From positions 88,335,730-88,399,729 of the forward strand of contig OW240916.1 of the NCBI GenBank assembly GCA_933207985.1: a DNA stretch of 64,000 nt, given 5' to 3'. The translations under genes and the position numbers were made by a program. The DNA is from Pelobates cultripes (lineage: Eukaryota > Chordata > Amphibia > Anura > Pelobatidae). Below the pieces are notes generated by a model that worked only from the letters and a program-made list of their open reading frames with translations, made no database searches and was not told the DNA's origin. Below are positions 1-10,825 of this stretch, one piece after another. How positions within the stretch are numbered: the first letter of the stretch is position 1; each line of letters starts with the position of its first letter.

Positions 1-798
1 ATTGAGAAATTTGTCGGGGAATCCAAACCTGCGGAGGACCTCCGTCATGTAGCCCCAGTGTAGCCGGTCGAAGGCCTTCTCCTCGTCAAGGGCCATTAGT
101 AGTCCCTGTGTTCTATGTACTGTCAGGAGTTCCATCATGTCTAGTGCACGCCTTGTGTTGTCCTCTACCTGGCGTTCCGGGACAAAACCTGATTGTTCCG
201 GAGAAACGAGTGTACCCAGGAGGGGGCGTATTCTGTTGGCAAGAATTTTAGCAAAGAGCTTTGTGTCCGCGTTAAGCAGGGAGATGGGGCGATAGTTCGC
301 GCAAAATTCAGTGGGCTTGCCCGGCTTGGGAATAGTAATTATGGTGGCCTCTAGCATTTCGGGGGGTATGGAGCCTGACTCCATGATGTTGTTGAACAGG
401 GAGGTCATGTGGGGAAGGAGTTGGTCCTCAAAGGTCTTATAATAGTGAGCGGAGAAGCCGTCAGGCCCTGGGGCTTTATGTCGGGGGGTTTCTCTAAGTG
501 CTTTTGAGATTTCCTCTGGAGTGATTGTGCTGGTGAGTAGTGAGGCTTGGGCGCTGGTGAGCTGGGGGAGTTCCACTTTGTCTAAGTAGGCGGCTATCTC
601 CATTGGGGTCGGCTGGTGTTGTAGAGGATCTTTCCCTAGGTTATAGAGGGCACCGTAAAATGTCGCAAATTCATCAGCTATCAACTTGGGGTTCGTCAGT
701 TTCGTCCTGTTTTTATCAACTAGGTATGGTATGCGCGTTTGGGCGTGTTTGTCTTTCAGTTGAGCGGCCAGCAATTTCCCCGCCCTGTTCCCCTGTCT
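1..798 (-). pseudogene. L1 ORF2 continuation: RT N-terminal region, shifted by one base from the endonuclease frame
   Basis: After the frameshift near 798, an uninterrupted minus-strand frame reads to the window edge. It contains the L1 linker and RT blocks: APGPDGFSAHYYK, IPKPGKPTEFCANYRPISLL, a stretch like EQSGFVPERQ, and RT motif A as ALDEEKAFDRLHW with the catalytic aspartate. The catalytic YxDD block lies beyond the left edge. Because the endonuclease and RT frames are separated by one missing base and are otherwise open, this is an L1 copy disabled by a single lesion in what is visible. Confidence 0.85.
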
Positions 799-1961
799 GT
801 GTAATATTCGCTTTTAAGGTTGCGGAGAGCCCTCTCAACTCGCTGGAGTTGGTGGACTTCCAAGTCAGCTCTAATCTCATTGACAGCCTGTCGTGTCACG
901 TCAGAGGGTGAGGATTTGTGGAGGTCCTCCGCAAGCCTCAGGTCCCTGAGCTTTGCTCTGCTGGTTTCCTCTAGTTTGCGTTTTAGTGTCGCTCCAGCCC
1001 TAATCAGTGCACCTCGTATCACGGCCTTATGGGCCAGCCACGTCGCAGCCATGGTTGTGTCTTGGGGCTTGTTGTCCGCAAAGTAATTCACTATGATTTT
1101 GCTTATCTCAGCAGCCCGTTCAGCGCTATCTATGAGGGATGCATTGAGGCGCCACGTGCCCCGTCCTCTCACCGGATGTAAGGTGGTGAATGAGGACAGC
1201 AAAGGGGCATGGTCTGACCAGGTGATTGAGTCGATGGTGACCTTAGTCAGAGTGTCCAGGGATTTCTCATCCACCAGGCACATGTCAATGCGGGAGTATT
1301 GGTCATGGACTTTCGAGTAGAAAGTATAATCTCTGGTGGCCGGGTAGAGGGAGCGCCACGTGTCGTGAAGGCCATGGGAGTGTAAGAGAGCTGAGAGCCT
1401 GTCACCGATAGATACAGAGCGAGGGTGGGAACCTGGAGTACCAGATCTGTCCAGGTCTGGGTCAAGTACACAGTTAAAGTCCCCGCAGACATAAGTTTGG
1501 CCCTGTTTTATTCTGTCCAACGTTTTTAGGGATTTCCTGATGAAGTCATATTGGTTGGAGTTAGGAGCGTAAAGGTTTGCCAAGGTGACCGGGATATCGT
1601 TTAGCCTACCCACCAGAATTAGTAGCCTACCATCAGCGGTTTTGTGCTCTATCGTGCACGTGAAGGCCCAGTCCGAGTGGATTAAGATACTGACTCCCCT
1701 GGTTTTATTGGGCGCTAAAGCATGGTAGGAGACGGGGTACCTGGCTGAGAGGAATTTTGGGGGGTTTATTGCCGAGAAGTGTGTCTCCTGTATGCAGGCT
1801 ACTGAAGCGTGCAAGGCGCGGAGCTGGGAGAAGGCAAGCCTGCGTTTTTGCGGAGTGTTCAGACCTCGGGCATTTAGGGACAGAACATTAAATTGGTGTT
1901 GGGAAGACATCAGTTGAGACCGGGGGGGGGGGCTCGGTGTTTCCGAGGCAGCAATTACCAA
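756..1961 (-). CDS. L1 ORF2 N-terminal part: AP endonuclease domain (interrupted by frameshift)
   Basis: This open frame of 401 codons is the start of an L1-type ORF2 protein, which nicks genomic DNA to prime target-primed reverse transcription. Visible endonuclease (EEP family) motifs are FNVLSLNARGL near residues 24-34, the metal-binding glutamate in CIQETHF near residue 60, YVCGDFNCV near 157-165, SRIDMCLV with the catalytic region near 225, and TWSDHAPLLSSF near 248-259. The methionine at about residue 18 (MSSQHQFNV) fits the usual L1 ORF2 start better than the first one. The frame ends prematurely at about 756 because a single G appears to be missing near 798; the following frame then continues as reverse transcriptase. 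Family assignment rests on motif order and on the RT type that follows. Confidence 0.85.
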   Translation of the reverse strand: MVIAASETPSPPPRSQLMSSQHQFNVLSLNARGLNTPQKRRLAFSQLRALHASVACIQETHFSAINPPKFLSARYPVSYHALAPNKTRGVSILIHSDWAFTCTIEHKTADGRLLILVGRLNDIPVTLANLYAPNSNQYDFIRKSLKTLDRIKQGQTYVCGDFNCVLDPDLDRSGTPGSHPRSVSIGDRLSALLHSHGLHDTWRSLYPATRDYTFYSKVHDQYSRIDMCLVDEKSLDTLTKVTIDSITWSDHAPLLSSFTTLHPVRGRGTWRLNASLIDSAERAAEISKIIVNYFADNKPQDTTMAATWLAHKAVIRGALIRAGATLKRKLEETSRAKLRDLRLAEDLHKSSPSDVTRQAVNEIRADLEVHQLQRVERALRNLKSEYYTDRGTGRGNCWPLN

Positions 1962-2065
1962 GCTGGTTTACAGACAAAGGTAGTACTCTTTGGTGAAGGG
2001 GGGTTGCGTCCCTAATCCCCCAGCGCCTCCAAGGCCCAGGGTGAGCGCATAAAAAAAACTTTTAA

Positions 2066-3973
2066 ATACCAACAGGCTTTTCATTCATTTTAAATATTAT
2101 TTCTCCTCAGTTTACCATATAACTTATTAAAAGGAGTGCTGGCTTCCATTCATTTCATTGTATCAATGTTCAGTGCTTATAGCAAGTGTTAGATTAGGAA
2201 TTGATTTGATTGATTGAATTGTTGCTTGCAAACATCATAGTAATATATTCTAGGTAGGTTGTCAGATTTTTTACTTTGAAACTATGGCAACTATGAAAAG
2301 TGCTCCCTATGGGCTGCAGTCTATGTTAGTTGAAATCCAGAATAAAACACAATATTTAGATTATCTATGCAAAGCATGTCCCCACACACGTGGTTGGATA
2401 ATTGAAATATTAGAAGTCTGGTCTTTTATACACTGTACACAAATTGCCATTGAGATCATAAATATGGTCTCTCCAGTTGGAGTTTACTATAAAACAGAGG
2501 GTCAAAAGGTATTTATAGTAAAGCAAATTATAATTTTAATTTCCAAGTTGGATTCACTCCACATTTGAAATGCATATATATTGAAAATATAGATTTAAAG
2601 ATTGTTCGGTGCATCTTAATATCTCTTGTTTGCTGCAAATCCCTGAGCTCTTATTTTCCAGTAGTATTTCCTGCCAAAAAAATGAGCTGGGCTCCCATTT
2701 ATTCCTATGGGGAATTACTCAGCTTGTACCCTTGCATGATGTAACTCATGCACAATTTCTTGGTACTAAAAGATGGGAATGGGAAAATATTGTGTGTTAC
2801 ATATATATTTATAATAATTTTTTTTCAAGTTTCTGTGTCATTCACTTGAAATGTATTCGATTTTAAGAATCAACGAGAGAAATACCCATACAAGTGAATG
2901 TCAATCTGCCAGCATCTTGTGTGCAGCAGATCCTGATAATGTTTGCACATGGACATGATGTCACATCTTGTTTAACACATACATTTTTCCTCTCAGCTGA
3001 ATGCTGCACTTTGCTTTAAGGAAGTAGTTGCCAGCATTTTTTCTTGCTAGTTTATCAAGTACATCCCTCTGGAAGAAATATAGTATTTAATGCATGTTGT
3101 TGTGGTAGTGTTTTTTATTTTATTTGTTATTTAATGTGTGTTGTCTGTGAGGTGTTTTTTGTTTTTTTTTTTTTTTGTTTTTTTGGTTGCACCTTGGCTG
3201 TATTTTACTTTTTGTTTCTGAATATTTCTATGACGTTTCCATATCTCCTAACTCTGGCTTCCTTTGAATCGGGATGCTGGTAGGAGGGAAGTAAAGGAGG
3301 CAATTGTGTCACTAGCTCCAGCCCCAAAGAGGCAGACCTGTCCAGAAAAGCGGCCAGTCCACCCGAATTAATGGCAGGGAGGCCCACTATAGACAGACCC
3401 TGCAGGGAGTACAGTTTCAGTGCTCCCTGCATGTTCCTAGTTCCCTAATCATTGCACAAGCACATGTAATTGATGTGCTATGAATGTTATGAACAGTTCC
3501 TTGGTCTCCCAAAATGCAGACACCAGGGAACTAAGACTGGACAATGTTTCAGGATCCGCAAATTGGGATGGTTGGGAGGTGAAGGATCTATATAATGGTG
3601 CCATATAAATGCTATTAGTGGTATTGTATGATTTGTTCCTGTGTATAATCTTTTGTACTAAAAAGCATATCGACATTTTATGTTTCTGTCAGATTATTTT
3701 ATGGTCTCTCTATTTCCCTCATCAACGCCAACAAAGTGATGTGTTTTCTATCAAATTATTAATTTACATTTAAACTTAAAAAAAAAAAATTAAAAAAAAT
3801 GATGCATCCACCAATTCCTAAGGGAAAATGATCCGTAGCCTTAGAAGGTGCTCTAATAGAATGAAATATTAAAATAAATAATATTTATTTATTAGTAAAC
3901 AAAACTAATAATATATTCTTATCCCAATATGGCAAAATAGTTTAAACAAACGTATTTTAAAGATTGCTTATGT
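2066..3973. other. No gene recognised; AT-rich anonymous DNA
   Basis: Only short chance ORFs are present, with no recognisable protein motif. There is a T-rich run around 3150-3182 and an A-rich run at 3778-3800. Nothing with terminal repeats was identified. Confidence 0.5.
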
Positions 3974-4130
3974 TTAAAGTGACACTATAGTCACCAGAAC
4001 CACTACAGCTTAATGTAGTGGTTCTGGTGTCTATAGCATGTCCCTGCAGGCTCAGCAATGTAAACACTGCCTTTTCAGAAACCACATAGAACTACTTACC
4101 TGACATCTGAAAAACCTGCTGCTTTTTTTT
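3974..4130. mobile_element. T2-like TTAA miniature element, left end only
   Basis: It begins TTAAAGTGACACTATAGTC, the terminal sequence shared by the TTAA elements across this window. Next comes a short palindrome in which CCAGAACCACTACA pairs with TGTAGTGGTTCTGG, and then the motif GTAAACACTGCC seen in sister copies. No right terminus was found, so it is a truncated copy. Confidence 0.55.
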
Positions 4131-5960
4131 ATTGGTTCCTGGTACTTTCAGACAATCAAAATATATACCTGTCATTTATATTTTGGTTATGGACAATAAA
4201 ATATACCCTGTCTACCATAGCACATCCAAAAATGGTGCTTGGAGGACTCCATATAAAGGTGCTGTTCAACACAGTCTTCAGAATGATCTTTGTAACAACC
4301 TTTCCATATTATATAAAACAGGTCTCAAATCCTCCACTCTGCACTAGATATTGTCAAGTATACAGAAGAAGTGAACCACTGGACCGTCCAAGCTTGCATT
4401 GACGAGTAACTTTTAGTCCTGACTGTTTTCTTTCTTATCACACACCATGCGCAAGCATAGATTGCATGAATACAGGCGCGCACACACAACATTTATATAT
4501 TCTCACCCGCTGCAATGCATGCATGAAATCTCCTACTGTAATTTTACATTCCCACATTGCATTCTTGCACACGCTAACCTACATACAATCACGTGCTCCA
4601 TTCCTATCGCTATCCATAAAAATTAATTCTCAGAATATCAGAAAGTAGTATTAATAACACATCTAAATCTTAAAGACTAGCTGTAACTCCCAGCTCGCCT
4701 CTCCTACATCCAACCTTGATGCACTTGCACTGTAAATTGCTGAGAAGGTAAGTAGGAGGGTTCTGCTGCTTTCTAAACATGGTCTTGGCATACCTAATGG
4801 TGTTAAGCTGGTGATGGGGGTATTAAGATTTTAATTACATTTTAGAAAAAGTTCTATGTTTGCTAGTAATTCAGCCAGCTCACAGTATAGATTGCATTTC
4901 TAATTTAATACAAGCTGCAATGCTATATCATTCAGTGTGGGAGCGTTTAGCAAAATTCCTCTGTATTTAAACTACTTTAAAAGAAAAATCAAAAATGCTC
5001 TGTTTCATTGTCAACTTGTTGCAAAATATTAATTTCATAGTGATTGTAGTAACACTACTCTGGAGGATGTTGCAAAGCTATAATTATTTCCTCTAAACTG
5101 TTTAGTGAATGACAACTCTCTTTAGTGTCTGGTTATATTAAAAACCACGAGTGTGCGGTGGGCTTACATTAACAAAATGAATAAAGCTCCACTGTGGCTT
5201 GTATTTTGATAGAAGAAAATGACTCTTCATATCTTTAAACCATACTATTATTTTAGGCGGTTTCAGACTATTATTCAAGGCTTTTCTTTTTCGTAGAATC
5301 TCTTTTTGTAGAATAAAGTGAATGTGGTTAGATTTGTGTACGGAACAATACAGAACAATATTCACTAATTATTATTTTGTAGTAAACTTATAATTTAGAA
5401 AAATATGAATATCCTATTCTCTGATTTATATAACCACTTTGAACCAGTTTGGATGTTACCCCCACCCCCAATATGTTGTGCTTAATTATAAACTGTGTAC
5501 ACCAGAGGTAGCCGCAAAGACCCCCAGCTGCTGTAGGATTAGAACTCCCATTAAGTCTGGGCAATGAGCGTATTGAGAGATCTGCATATAAATCCCAGTA
5601 ATGCCTACAGCTGCTCCTAGTACAGATAATTTGTAACAAGTGCGAATCCTTCACCTGTAAGCCATCAACTAATACATTATCCAGCACAGTGCTCACCTTA
5701 AAGCTCTGTTTGGTAAGTATAAAAGTTACAGTACTAGATCGCATGCTAGTGTCCCTGTGTTATAATACAATCTTTTTTTGTGATCCTCGCTGTGTTGCAT
5801 AAGGCGTCTATCTATCTGATCGGGAAAGAAACAACCGCTATATATCAGAAATGAATCATTAAGAAATGGATGTTGGATGGAATTCAAGGAACACCTTACC
5901 CCACAAATATAAAATTAAAAAAAACAACTGTTTAGTAGATAGAACTCAAATGAAAACGTG
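4131..5960. other. No gene recognised
   Basis: Short ORFs in this stretch have no domain motifs and no coding-like composition. No tRNA, rRNA or terminal-repeat structure was seen. Confidence 0.5.
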
Positions 5961-6110
5961 CGTGCATTTTTTCTGTGGGGTTATATCTAAAAACAGCTTG
6001 CAAAACCTGCAGTTTCTTGTTTGCTGCCTCTGCAAATACTCCCCTTCTAACCCAGCCTGGGCTTTCTGTGGCTGTCTTATCACCGCTCAATGATAAGTCT
6101 GCACTGCATC
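5961..6110. repeat. Dispersed repeat fragment (family also at about 24.1 kb and 58.8 kb)
   Basis: The sequence around TATATCTAAAAACAGC followed by CCTTCTAACCCAGCCTGG and CTTTCTGTGGCTGTC recurs at about 24110-24235 and about 58808-58900 in this window. At 24 kb it sits inside an element ending in a T2-like TTAA terminus, so it is probably a fragment of the same miniature-element family. Confidence 0.5.
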
Positions 6111-6239
6111 TTTGATTTGCCTGCTATGTCAGGCTTTTCCAAAACAGCCGTACTTTTAGGAAAACACCTTACAGTTGGCTATCAGCTTCTGTTATTATCT
6201 TGTGAAAGTTCCTCTTTAACATTTATTTTAAATATGGTT

Positions 6240-6362
6240 TTAAAGGGGTAGTTCTACATAGAAACAGGAAGACATGTTGTGTAATAATAAAGTGCGTAGC
6301 AGTTTTTCATATGGATAAAACCTTGCATAGTGTAGTTGTTAGGGCTTAGATTGTCCCTTTAA
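6240..6362. mobile_element. Short T2-like TTAA miniature element
   Basis: A 123-bp unit is bounded by TTAA on both sides, beginning TTAAAGGGGTAG and ending TGTCCCTTTAA. The terminal inverted repeat and length fit a minimal member of the TTAAAGG family. Confidence 0.5.
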
Positions 6363-7517
6363 CTGACTGACAAAACAAAGTGCCACTAAATAATATTTGA
6401 GTCAGCTGAAAAATGTTTGCATGAGAAGTGGGGTGGTGTGCTAGGGTGAGATTTATTTATAAGGGTCTGTAAAAATGCAGGTTACAATGAAAATGTAGTC
6501 GATAATGAATTGCCTGTTTGTTAATGTAACGGATTTTAAACATTATTTGTTATATTTTTATTTTCTGCATAGTATTTTTTTTTTTTTTTGGTCCTGTTGT
6601 AAAGCTACTTTTGTGTGGATGCATAGTTCAAATTCTTGTCATTAGCCTCCTGGTCATATCAGAATAATAGTCGGCCTCTGCTGTTTAACTTGAATTAAGT
6701 GACTTTTTCATCAAAGTCTCTCAAAGTGCACTACAATTTCACATTATAAAACTACCTATAATACTGTGCAGTTGTTTTTAATTCCTCAAAGTCCATGTGC
6801 ATCATCAGGCAAGTCAATTAATCATTTCCTCTTTCCTGCTCAATAGAATGCTGGAATTTAAATAGCTCATATGTTTTAAATTCTATTTTTTTCAAGTTTA
6901 TTAGGATCCTGACTGCACCTTGCTCACAGCAGTGAGTCACAGCTATCAAGCAATACCTGGGATTCCCCTTTGTCAGCTGGGGCAGTTTTTAAAACTATTT
7001 AAATAGGTATTTAAATGCCTATTTCTACAAAGTGTTGTGAGCAGGTAAAAAAAAAAAAGGATTGCACTTACCAGCTGTGATTCTTGGATTTCAGCTGCTG
7101 AAGGTAGAGCCACTGACAAAGTCTCCCTTCATGCCTCAAAGCAAGACTGTGTTTGGTGCTGGGCTTTGCCAGTTGTCCAGCACTGATCACAGTGTAATTG
7201 GCTGGGTAAGTGTGCTTGATTTCAATATTACAGGAAGATCTCCCTGTAACACTGAAAACAGCCCGTAATGGCGGCAACATACCACTCACTACTGTTTTTC
7301 AGATGGATATAATATCTGCTGATATCAATACTGTTACCAACAGAGGGTTTAATGCTGTATGCGTTAATGGCGTATGGGTTTAATACTGTTTTTAGATTTT
7401 GGATAGCATAGGATTAAGGTTTATGGGTCAGGTAAGGATAGCTATATGTTTATCTTTAGTGTTAGCATAGGGTTAGGGTTGGTATAGCATTAGTGGAGGC
7501 TTGGTATACCGTTAGCC
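6363..7517. other. No gene recognised
   Basis: AT-rich DNA with a T run at 6570-6590. The 7300-7500 stretch contains loosely repeated GTTAGGGTT/GGTTAG-like words, too irregular to call a telomeric array. Confidence 0.45.
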
Positions 7518-7952
7518 TTAAAGGACCACTATAGTGCCAGGAAAACATACTCGTTTTCCTGGCACTATAGTGCCCTGAGGGTGCCCCCACCCTCAGGGTC
7601 CCCCTCCCGCCCGGCTCTGGAAGGGGGAAAGGGGTAAAAACTTACCTTTTCCAGCGCTGGGCGGGGAGCTCTCTGCTCCCTCTCCTCCTCCGCTCCTCGC
7701 CGGGCTGAATCGCGACTATATGGACGTTGAGGCTTCCCCGCACTGTGAAAATCACAGTGAGAAGCACGCGAAGCTTCTCAGTGGCTGTCAGAGACAGCCG
7801 CTAGAGGGAATAGAAGGCTTAACCTATTGATAAACATAGCAGTTTCTCTGAAACTGCTATGTTTATAAAAAATGGGTTAACCCTAGCTGGACCTGGCACC
7901 CAGACCACTTCATTAAGCTGAAGTGGTCTGGGTGCCTAGAGTGGTCCTTTAA
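7518..7952. mobile_element. T2-like TTAA miniature element (435 bp)
   Basis: It starts TTAAAGGACCACTATAGTGCC and ends CTAGAGTGGTCCTTTAA, imperfect inverted termini flanked by TTAA. The first 60 bp form a self-palindrome (GCCAGGAAAACATACTCG against CGTTTTCCTGGC), and a second palindrome (CCAGACCACTTCATTAAGC with its complement) closes the right end. Near-identical copies lie at 23431 and 50972. TTAA duplications and TTAAAGG termini are known for Xenopus T2 MITEs. No coding capacity. Confidence 0.8.
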
Positions 7953-8028
7953 CCCCTTAAGGACACATGACATGTCTGACATGTCATGATTCCCTTTTAT
8001 TCCAGAAGTTTGGTCCTTAAGGGGTTAA
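7949..8028. mobile_element. 80-bp palindromic TTAA element
   Basis: It is bounded by TTAACCCCTTAAGGAC and the matching GTCCTTAAGGGGTTAA arm, with CATGACATGT repeats between. It shares its outer TTAA sites with the elements on both sides. A second copy of the same 80-bp length lies in reverse orientation at 19005-19084. It is non-coding and probably the minimal derivative of a larger TTAACCCCTTAAGG element. Confidence 0.7.
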
Positions 8029-8331
8029 AGGGACACTGTAGGCACCCAGATCACTTCAGCTATTTGACCTTTTTCCACTTAGTGCTGCAATGTTAAAAAT
8101 CGCAGTTCCAGAGAACTACAATGTTTACAATGCAGCTCTAAGTCTGCCCCCAGTGGCTGTCTACTAGACAGCCAATGGGGCGCATCCGGAATCCAAACTG
8201 ACTTTTGTTCCGTTATCTGACGCTGGATGTCCTCATGGACCTCCAGCGTCAGATTTTCACCATAGAAAAGCATTGAATAATGCACAGTGTTCAAAAAAGT
8301 GCAGTAGTTAGAATTTATACATACACTTTAA
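8025..8331. mobile_element. T2-like TTAA miniature element
   Basis: It begins TTAAAGGGACACTGTAGGC and ends at a TTAA (ACACTTTAA). It carries an internal palindrome near 8210-8252 (GACGCTGGATGTCC pairing with a GGACCTCCAGCGTC arm), a feature shared with the copy at 26545. The right end is degraded, so the boundary is approximate. Confidence 0.55.
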
Positions 8332-8744
8332 ATGGACTTTGTCCATGGGAAATTTCTATAAGACAAAATAGCTCACATAGGGCAATATAGCCTGTATAGT
8401 GTCCACACTGTGACTAAAAATATTAATAAGATAATTGCATCCTACTTACCTTTTCATGAGCCTGTATGGAAAAACTGTCTCAGGTAAATACGCATAAGTA
8501 GGATGTAAAGATGTACTTCTTCAGCTTCTGTGCTCTCCCCCAATGGTCATATAGTGAGAAATAATGAGCAGGGGTTAGAAGTAAAATTCAAATATTCATT
8601 CCAGAAATCAATAAAAAGTAATCTTCTAAAATCAAACACAACATGTTTCGGCTGGATATAGATAGTGTCTTACTGTCTCCTCTTTTATTCTAAAATGTTT
8701 TGTGCCGAAAATGCAATAAAAAAAAAAAAAAAAAAAATTTCGGC

Positions 8745-9509
8745 AGGTGAAGAGGTGTTCTCTTCACCTGTGAAGAGAGCACCTCTCCAAAGTGCCAGAC
8801 GCCATCAAATGTGAGCATATGCCCACTCAAGTTGGTTACGACGACAAGCTACAGTCAGGTCGAGACCCCGATGAGGACGACGAGCATGCAGATGAACTTC
8901 CCTGAGACGGTTTCTGACAGTTTGTGCAGAAATTATTTGGTTATGCAAACGGATTGTTGCAGCAGCTGTCCGGGTAGCTGGTCTTGGAGGTGAAGATGCT
9001 GGATGTAGAGGTCCAGTGCTGGTGTGGTTACACGTGGTCTTCGGTTGTGAGGCTGGTTGGATGTACTGTCAAATTCTCTGAAACGCCTTTGGAGACTGCT
9101 TATTTTAGAGAAATTAACATTCAGTTCACGGGCAACAGCTCTGGTGGACATTCCTGCAGTCAGCATGCCAATTGCATGCTCTCTCAAAATGTGCCACATT
9201 CGTGGCATTGTGCTCTGTGATAAATCTGCCCATTTTAGAGTGGCCTTTTATTGTGGCCAGCCTAAGGCACACCTTTGCAATACTCATGCTGTCTAACCAG
9301 CATCTTGATATGCCACACCTGTGAGGTGGATGGATTATCTCGGCAAAGGAGAAGTGCTCACTTACACAGATTTAGGCAGATTTGTGAACAATATTTGAGC
9401 GAAATAGGGCTTTTGTGTACATAGAAAAAGTCTTAGCTCTTTGAGTTCAGCTCATGAAAAATGAGGACAGGGCAAAAAGAAAAGTGTTGCGTTTATAATT
9501 TTGTTCTGT
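8745..9509 (-). mobile_element. Decayed Tc1-like transposon, 5' half
   Basis: The minus strand reads as the 5' half of a vertebrate Tc1-like element. It starts near 9509 in TA-rich sequence with CAGAACAAAATTATAAACGC, continues through the untranslated leader, and enters the transposase frame at about 9208. Homology fades at about 8745 next to an A-run, so the DDE part and the right inverted repeat are missing. The outer end abuts a TG/TA microsatellite, consistent with a TA target. Confidence 0.8.
8933..9208 (-). pseudogene. Tc1-like transposase, N-terminal DNA-binding region (fragment)
   Basis: The 91-residue frame begins MPRMWHILREHAIGML and contains AGMSTRAVARELNV, the helix-turn-helix that Tc1-like transposases use to bind their inverted repeats, followed by QRRFREF and the basic NRRPRVTTP hinge. 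A full transposase is about 340 residues with a DDE catalytic core. Here the frame stops after about 91 codons and the remaining homology (to about 8745) is broken, so the copy cannot encode an active enzyme. Confidence 0.82.
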
Positions 9510-9530
9510 GTATATGTGTGTGTGTGTATG

Positions 9531-9600
<70 letters not shown>

Positions 9601-9706
9601 GTAACATCACTGCAGATTTGTTTTTTTCTGTGGGAAAAGCAAGTCTTATGGCTTGACTGGTGTGCAGACTTGTTTAACATTGTATATATATATGTGTGTG
9701 TGTGTG

Positions 9707-9751
<45 letters not shown>

Positions 9752-9756
9752 CTCTA
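9508..9756. repeat. Compound (TG)n/(TA)n microsatellites
   Basis: Two blocks of alternating TG and TA dinucleotides (about 9508-9600 and 9684-9752) are separated by about 80 bp of unique sequence. The long Cys/Val and Tyr/Ile frames in them are artefacts of the dinucleotide repeats. Confidence 0.9.
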
Positions 9757-9900
9757 TCAAAAAGATATAGGTAGCCAGCACTCCAGGTCTTGTGAAAATT
9801 TGTTTTCTTTATTTAACTGAAGATCCCACTGAAGGTCAACATTTCAGTTCACATTAGAACTTTCATCAGGACATAATCTATATAAAGTTCTAATGCTACA
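9757..9900. repeat. Dispersed 'fall in temperature of decay' repeat fragment with GTAGCCAGCACTCC...TTTCATCAGGAC motif
   Basis: The stretch with AGCCAGCACTCCAGG, then GGTCAACATTTCAG and ACTTTCATCAGGAC, resembles a common amphibian interspersed repeat pattern. Related words (GATGAAGG, GAAACGTTG, GAAATGCGCG) occur near 49310-49340 and 51675-51720. No family could be named and no boundaries were found. Confidence 0.35.
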
Positions 9901-10392
9901 ATCTCTACTTGAACACTATAGATATATTAAAAGAAAGTCCTTTCTATGTTTAGGATATTAAAATTAATTTTTTTCTATCCTTTAAAAAAACAACAAAAAA
10001 CAAAAAAAAAAACAACATATAATGTGTATGGGGGCACTCAAAAGAGAAAGCCTTAAGTTACAGTGCAGCAAACACATGGCAATATTTTAGGTATTGTTTT
10101 GATTTGGAACTTATAGCTAACTCAGGCATCCTTTATCCACAAAAAAATTGCATTAACAAGCAGGTCTAATAACTATGTCCTTTTTTATTTTTTTTATTTT
10201 TTGCACAGTGGAATGTTTAACTACAACAATGTTATTTAAGACAATTGGGATTCAGATACCTCCTACAGAAAAAAAACCTAAAAAAAAAACAAAACTATCA
10301 AAGTCCAAATGGTAATAATAGTTAAACTAGTCATTGCTTGGTTAGATAAAAATAGTTATATTTATAAACTGATGTGAAGTTGGAAGGTCCAC

Positions 10393-10825
10393 TTAAAGCG
10401 GCATGGTTATGCCAAACTTACCTTTCTCCTATTGTTTCCTCTTCTCTTCCTCTCTCAGAACCTGTTCTTCTTTTCTTCCTATCTGATCTAGTTTTACATA
10501 AGACAAGTAGGGACTACTTTGCCTTATGTATTTTTCCTGCGCTTGACCTTCTTTGACCAAAGTAGGAGTTTCAGTCCACTTCATTTCCTGTGCCAAGTAG
10601 AATTGTGGGTACTTTCTCTGACACAGGAAATGGAGCTGACATGCTCCTCCTTTGGTCAAAGAAGAGTAAGCGTAAGAAAAATACATAAGACCAAGTAATC
10701 CCTACTTTATCTTATGTTTTAAAGAAAATTAGATCAGAAATCAAAAAAAAGAACAGGTTCTGAGAGAGGAAGAGAAAAGGAAACAATAGGAGAAAGGTAA
10801 GTTTGGCATGACAGTGCCGCTTTAA
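10393..10825. mobile_element. Snap-back TTAA miniature element (433 bp)
   Basis: Both ends carry TTAAAGCGGCA(T/C)... and its complement TGCCGCTTTAA. The two halves are complementary almost throughout: CTTACCTTTCTCCTATTG at the left pairs with CAATAGGAGAAAGGTAAG at the right, and AGAACCTGTTCTT pairs with its complement. The element is therefore essentially one long hairpin with a short loop. It has no coding capacity; the ORFs across it mirror each other on the two strands. Confidence 0.8.

Larger units (their letters stand above)
1..2065 (-). mobile_element. LINE-1 (L1-clade) retrotransposon, ORF2 portion, continues past the left edge
   Basis: A non-LTR retrotransposon lies on the minus strand. 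Its 5' side is at about 2065, where GC-rich sequence changes to AT-rich anonymous DNA, and no ORF1 is seen upstream, so the copy appears 5'-truncated just ahead of ORF2. It carries an apurinic endonuclease domain followed by the first part of the reverse transcriptase and runs off the left edge. The reading frame is nearly intact with one frameshift, which suggests a fairly young insertion. No target duplication can be tested because the 3' end lies outside. Confidence 0.88.

Noticed and set aside
7380..7500. TTAGGG-like words suggesting interstitial telomeric repeat
   Set aside because: Units are irregular (GTTAGCATAGGGTTAGGGTTGG) with no consecutive array.
9447..9774. Tyr/Ile- and Thr/His-rich frames
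   Set aside because: Encoded by TG/TA dinucleotide repeats.
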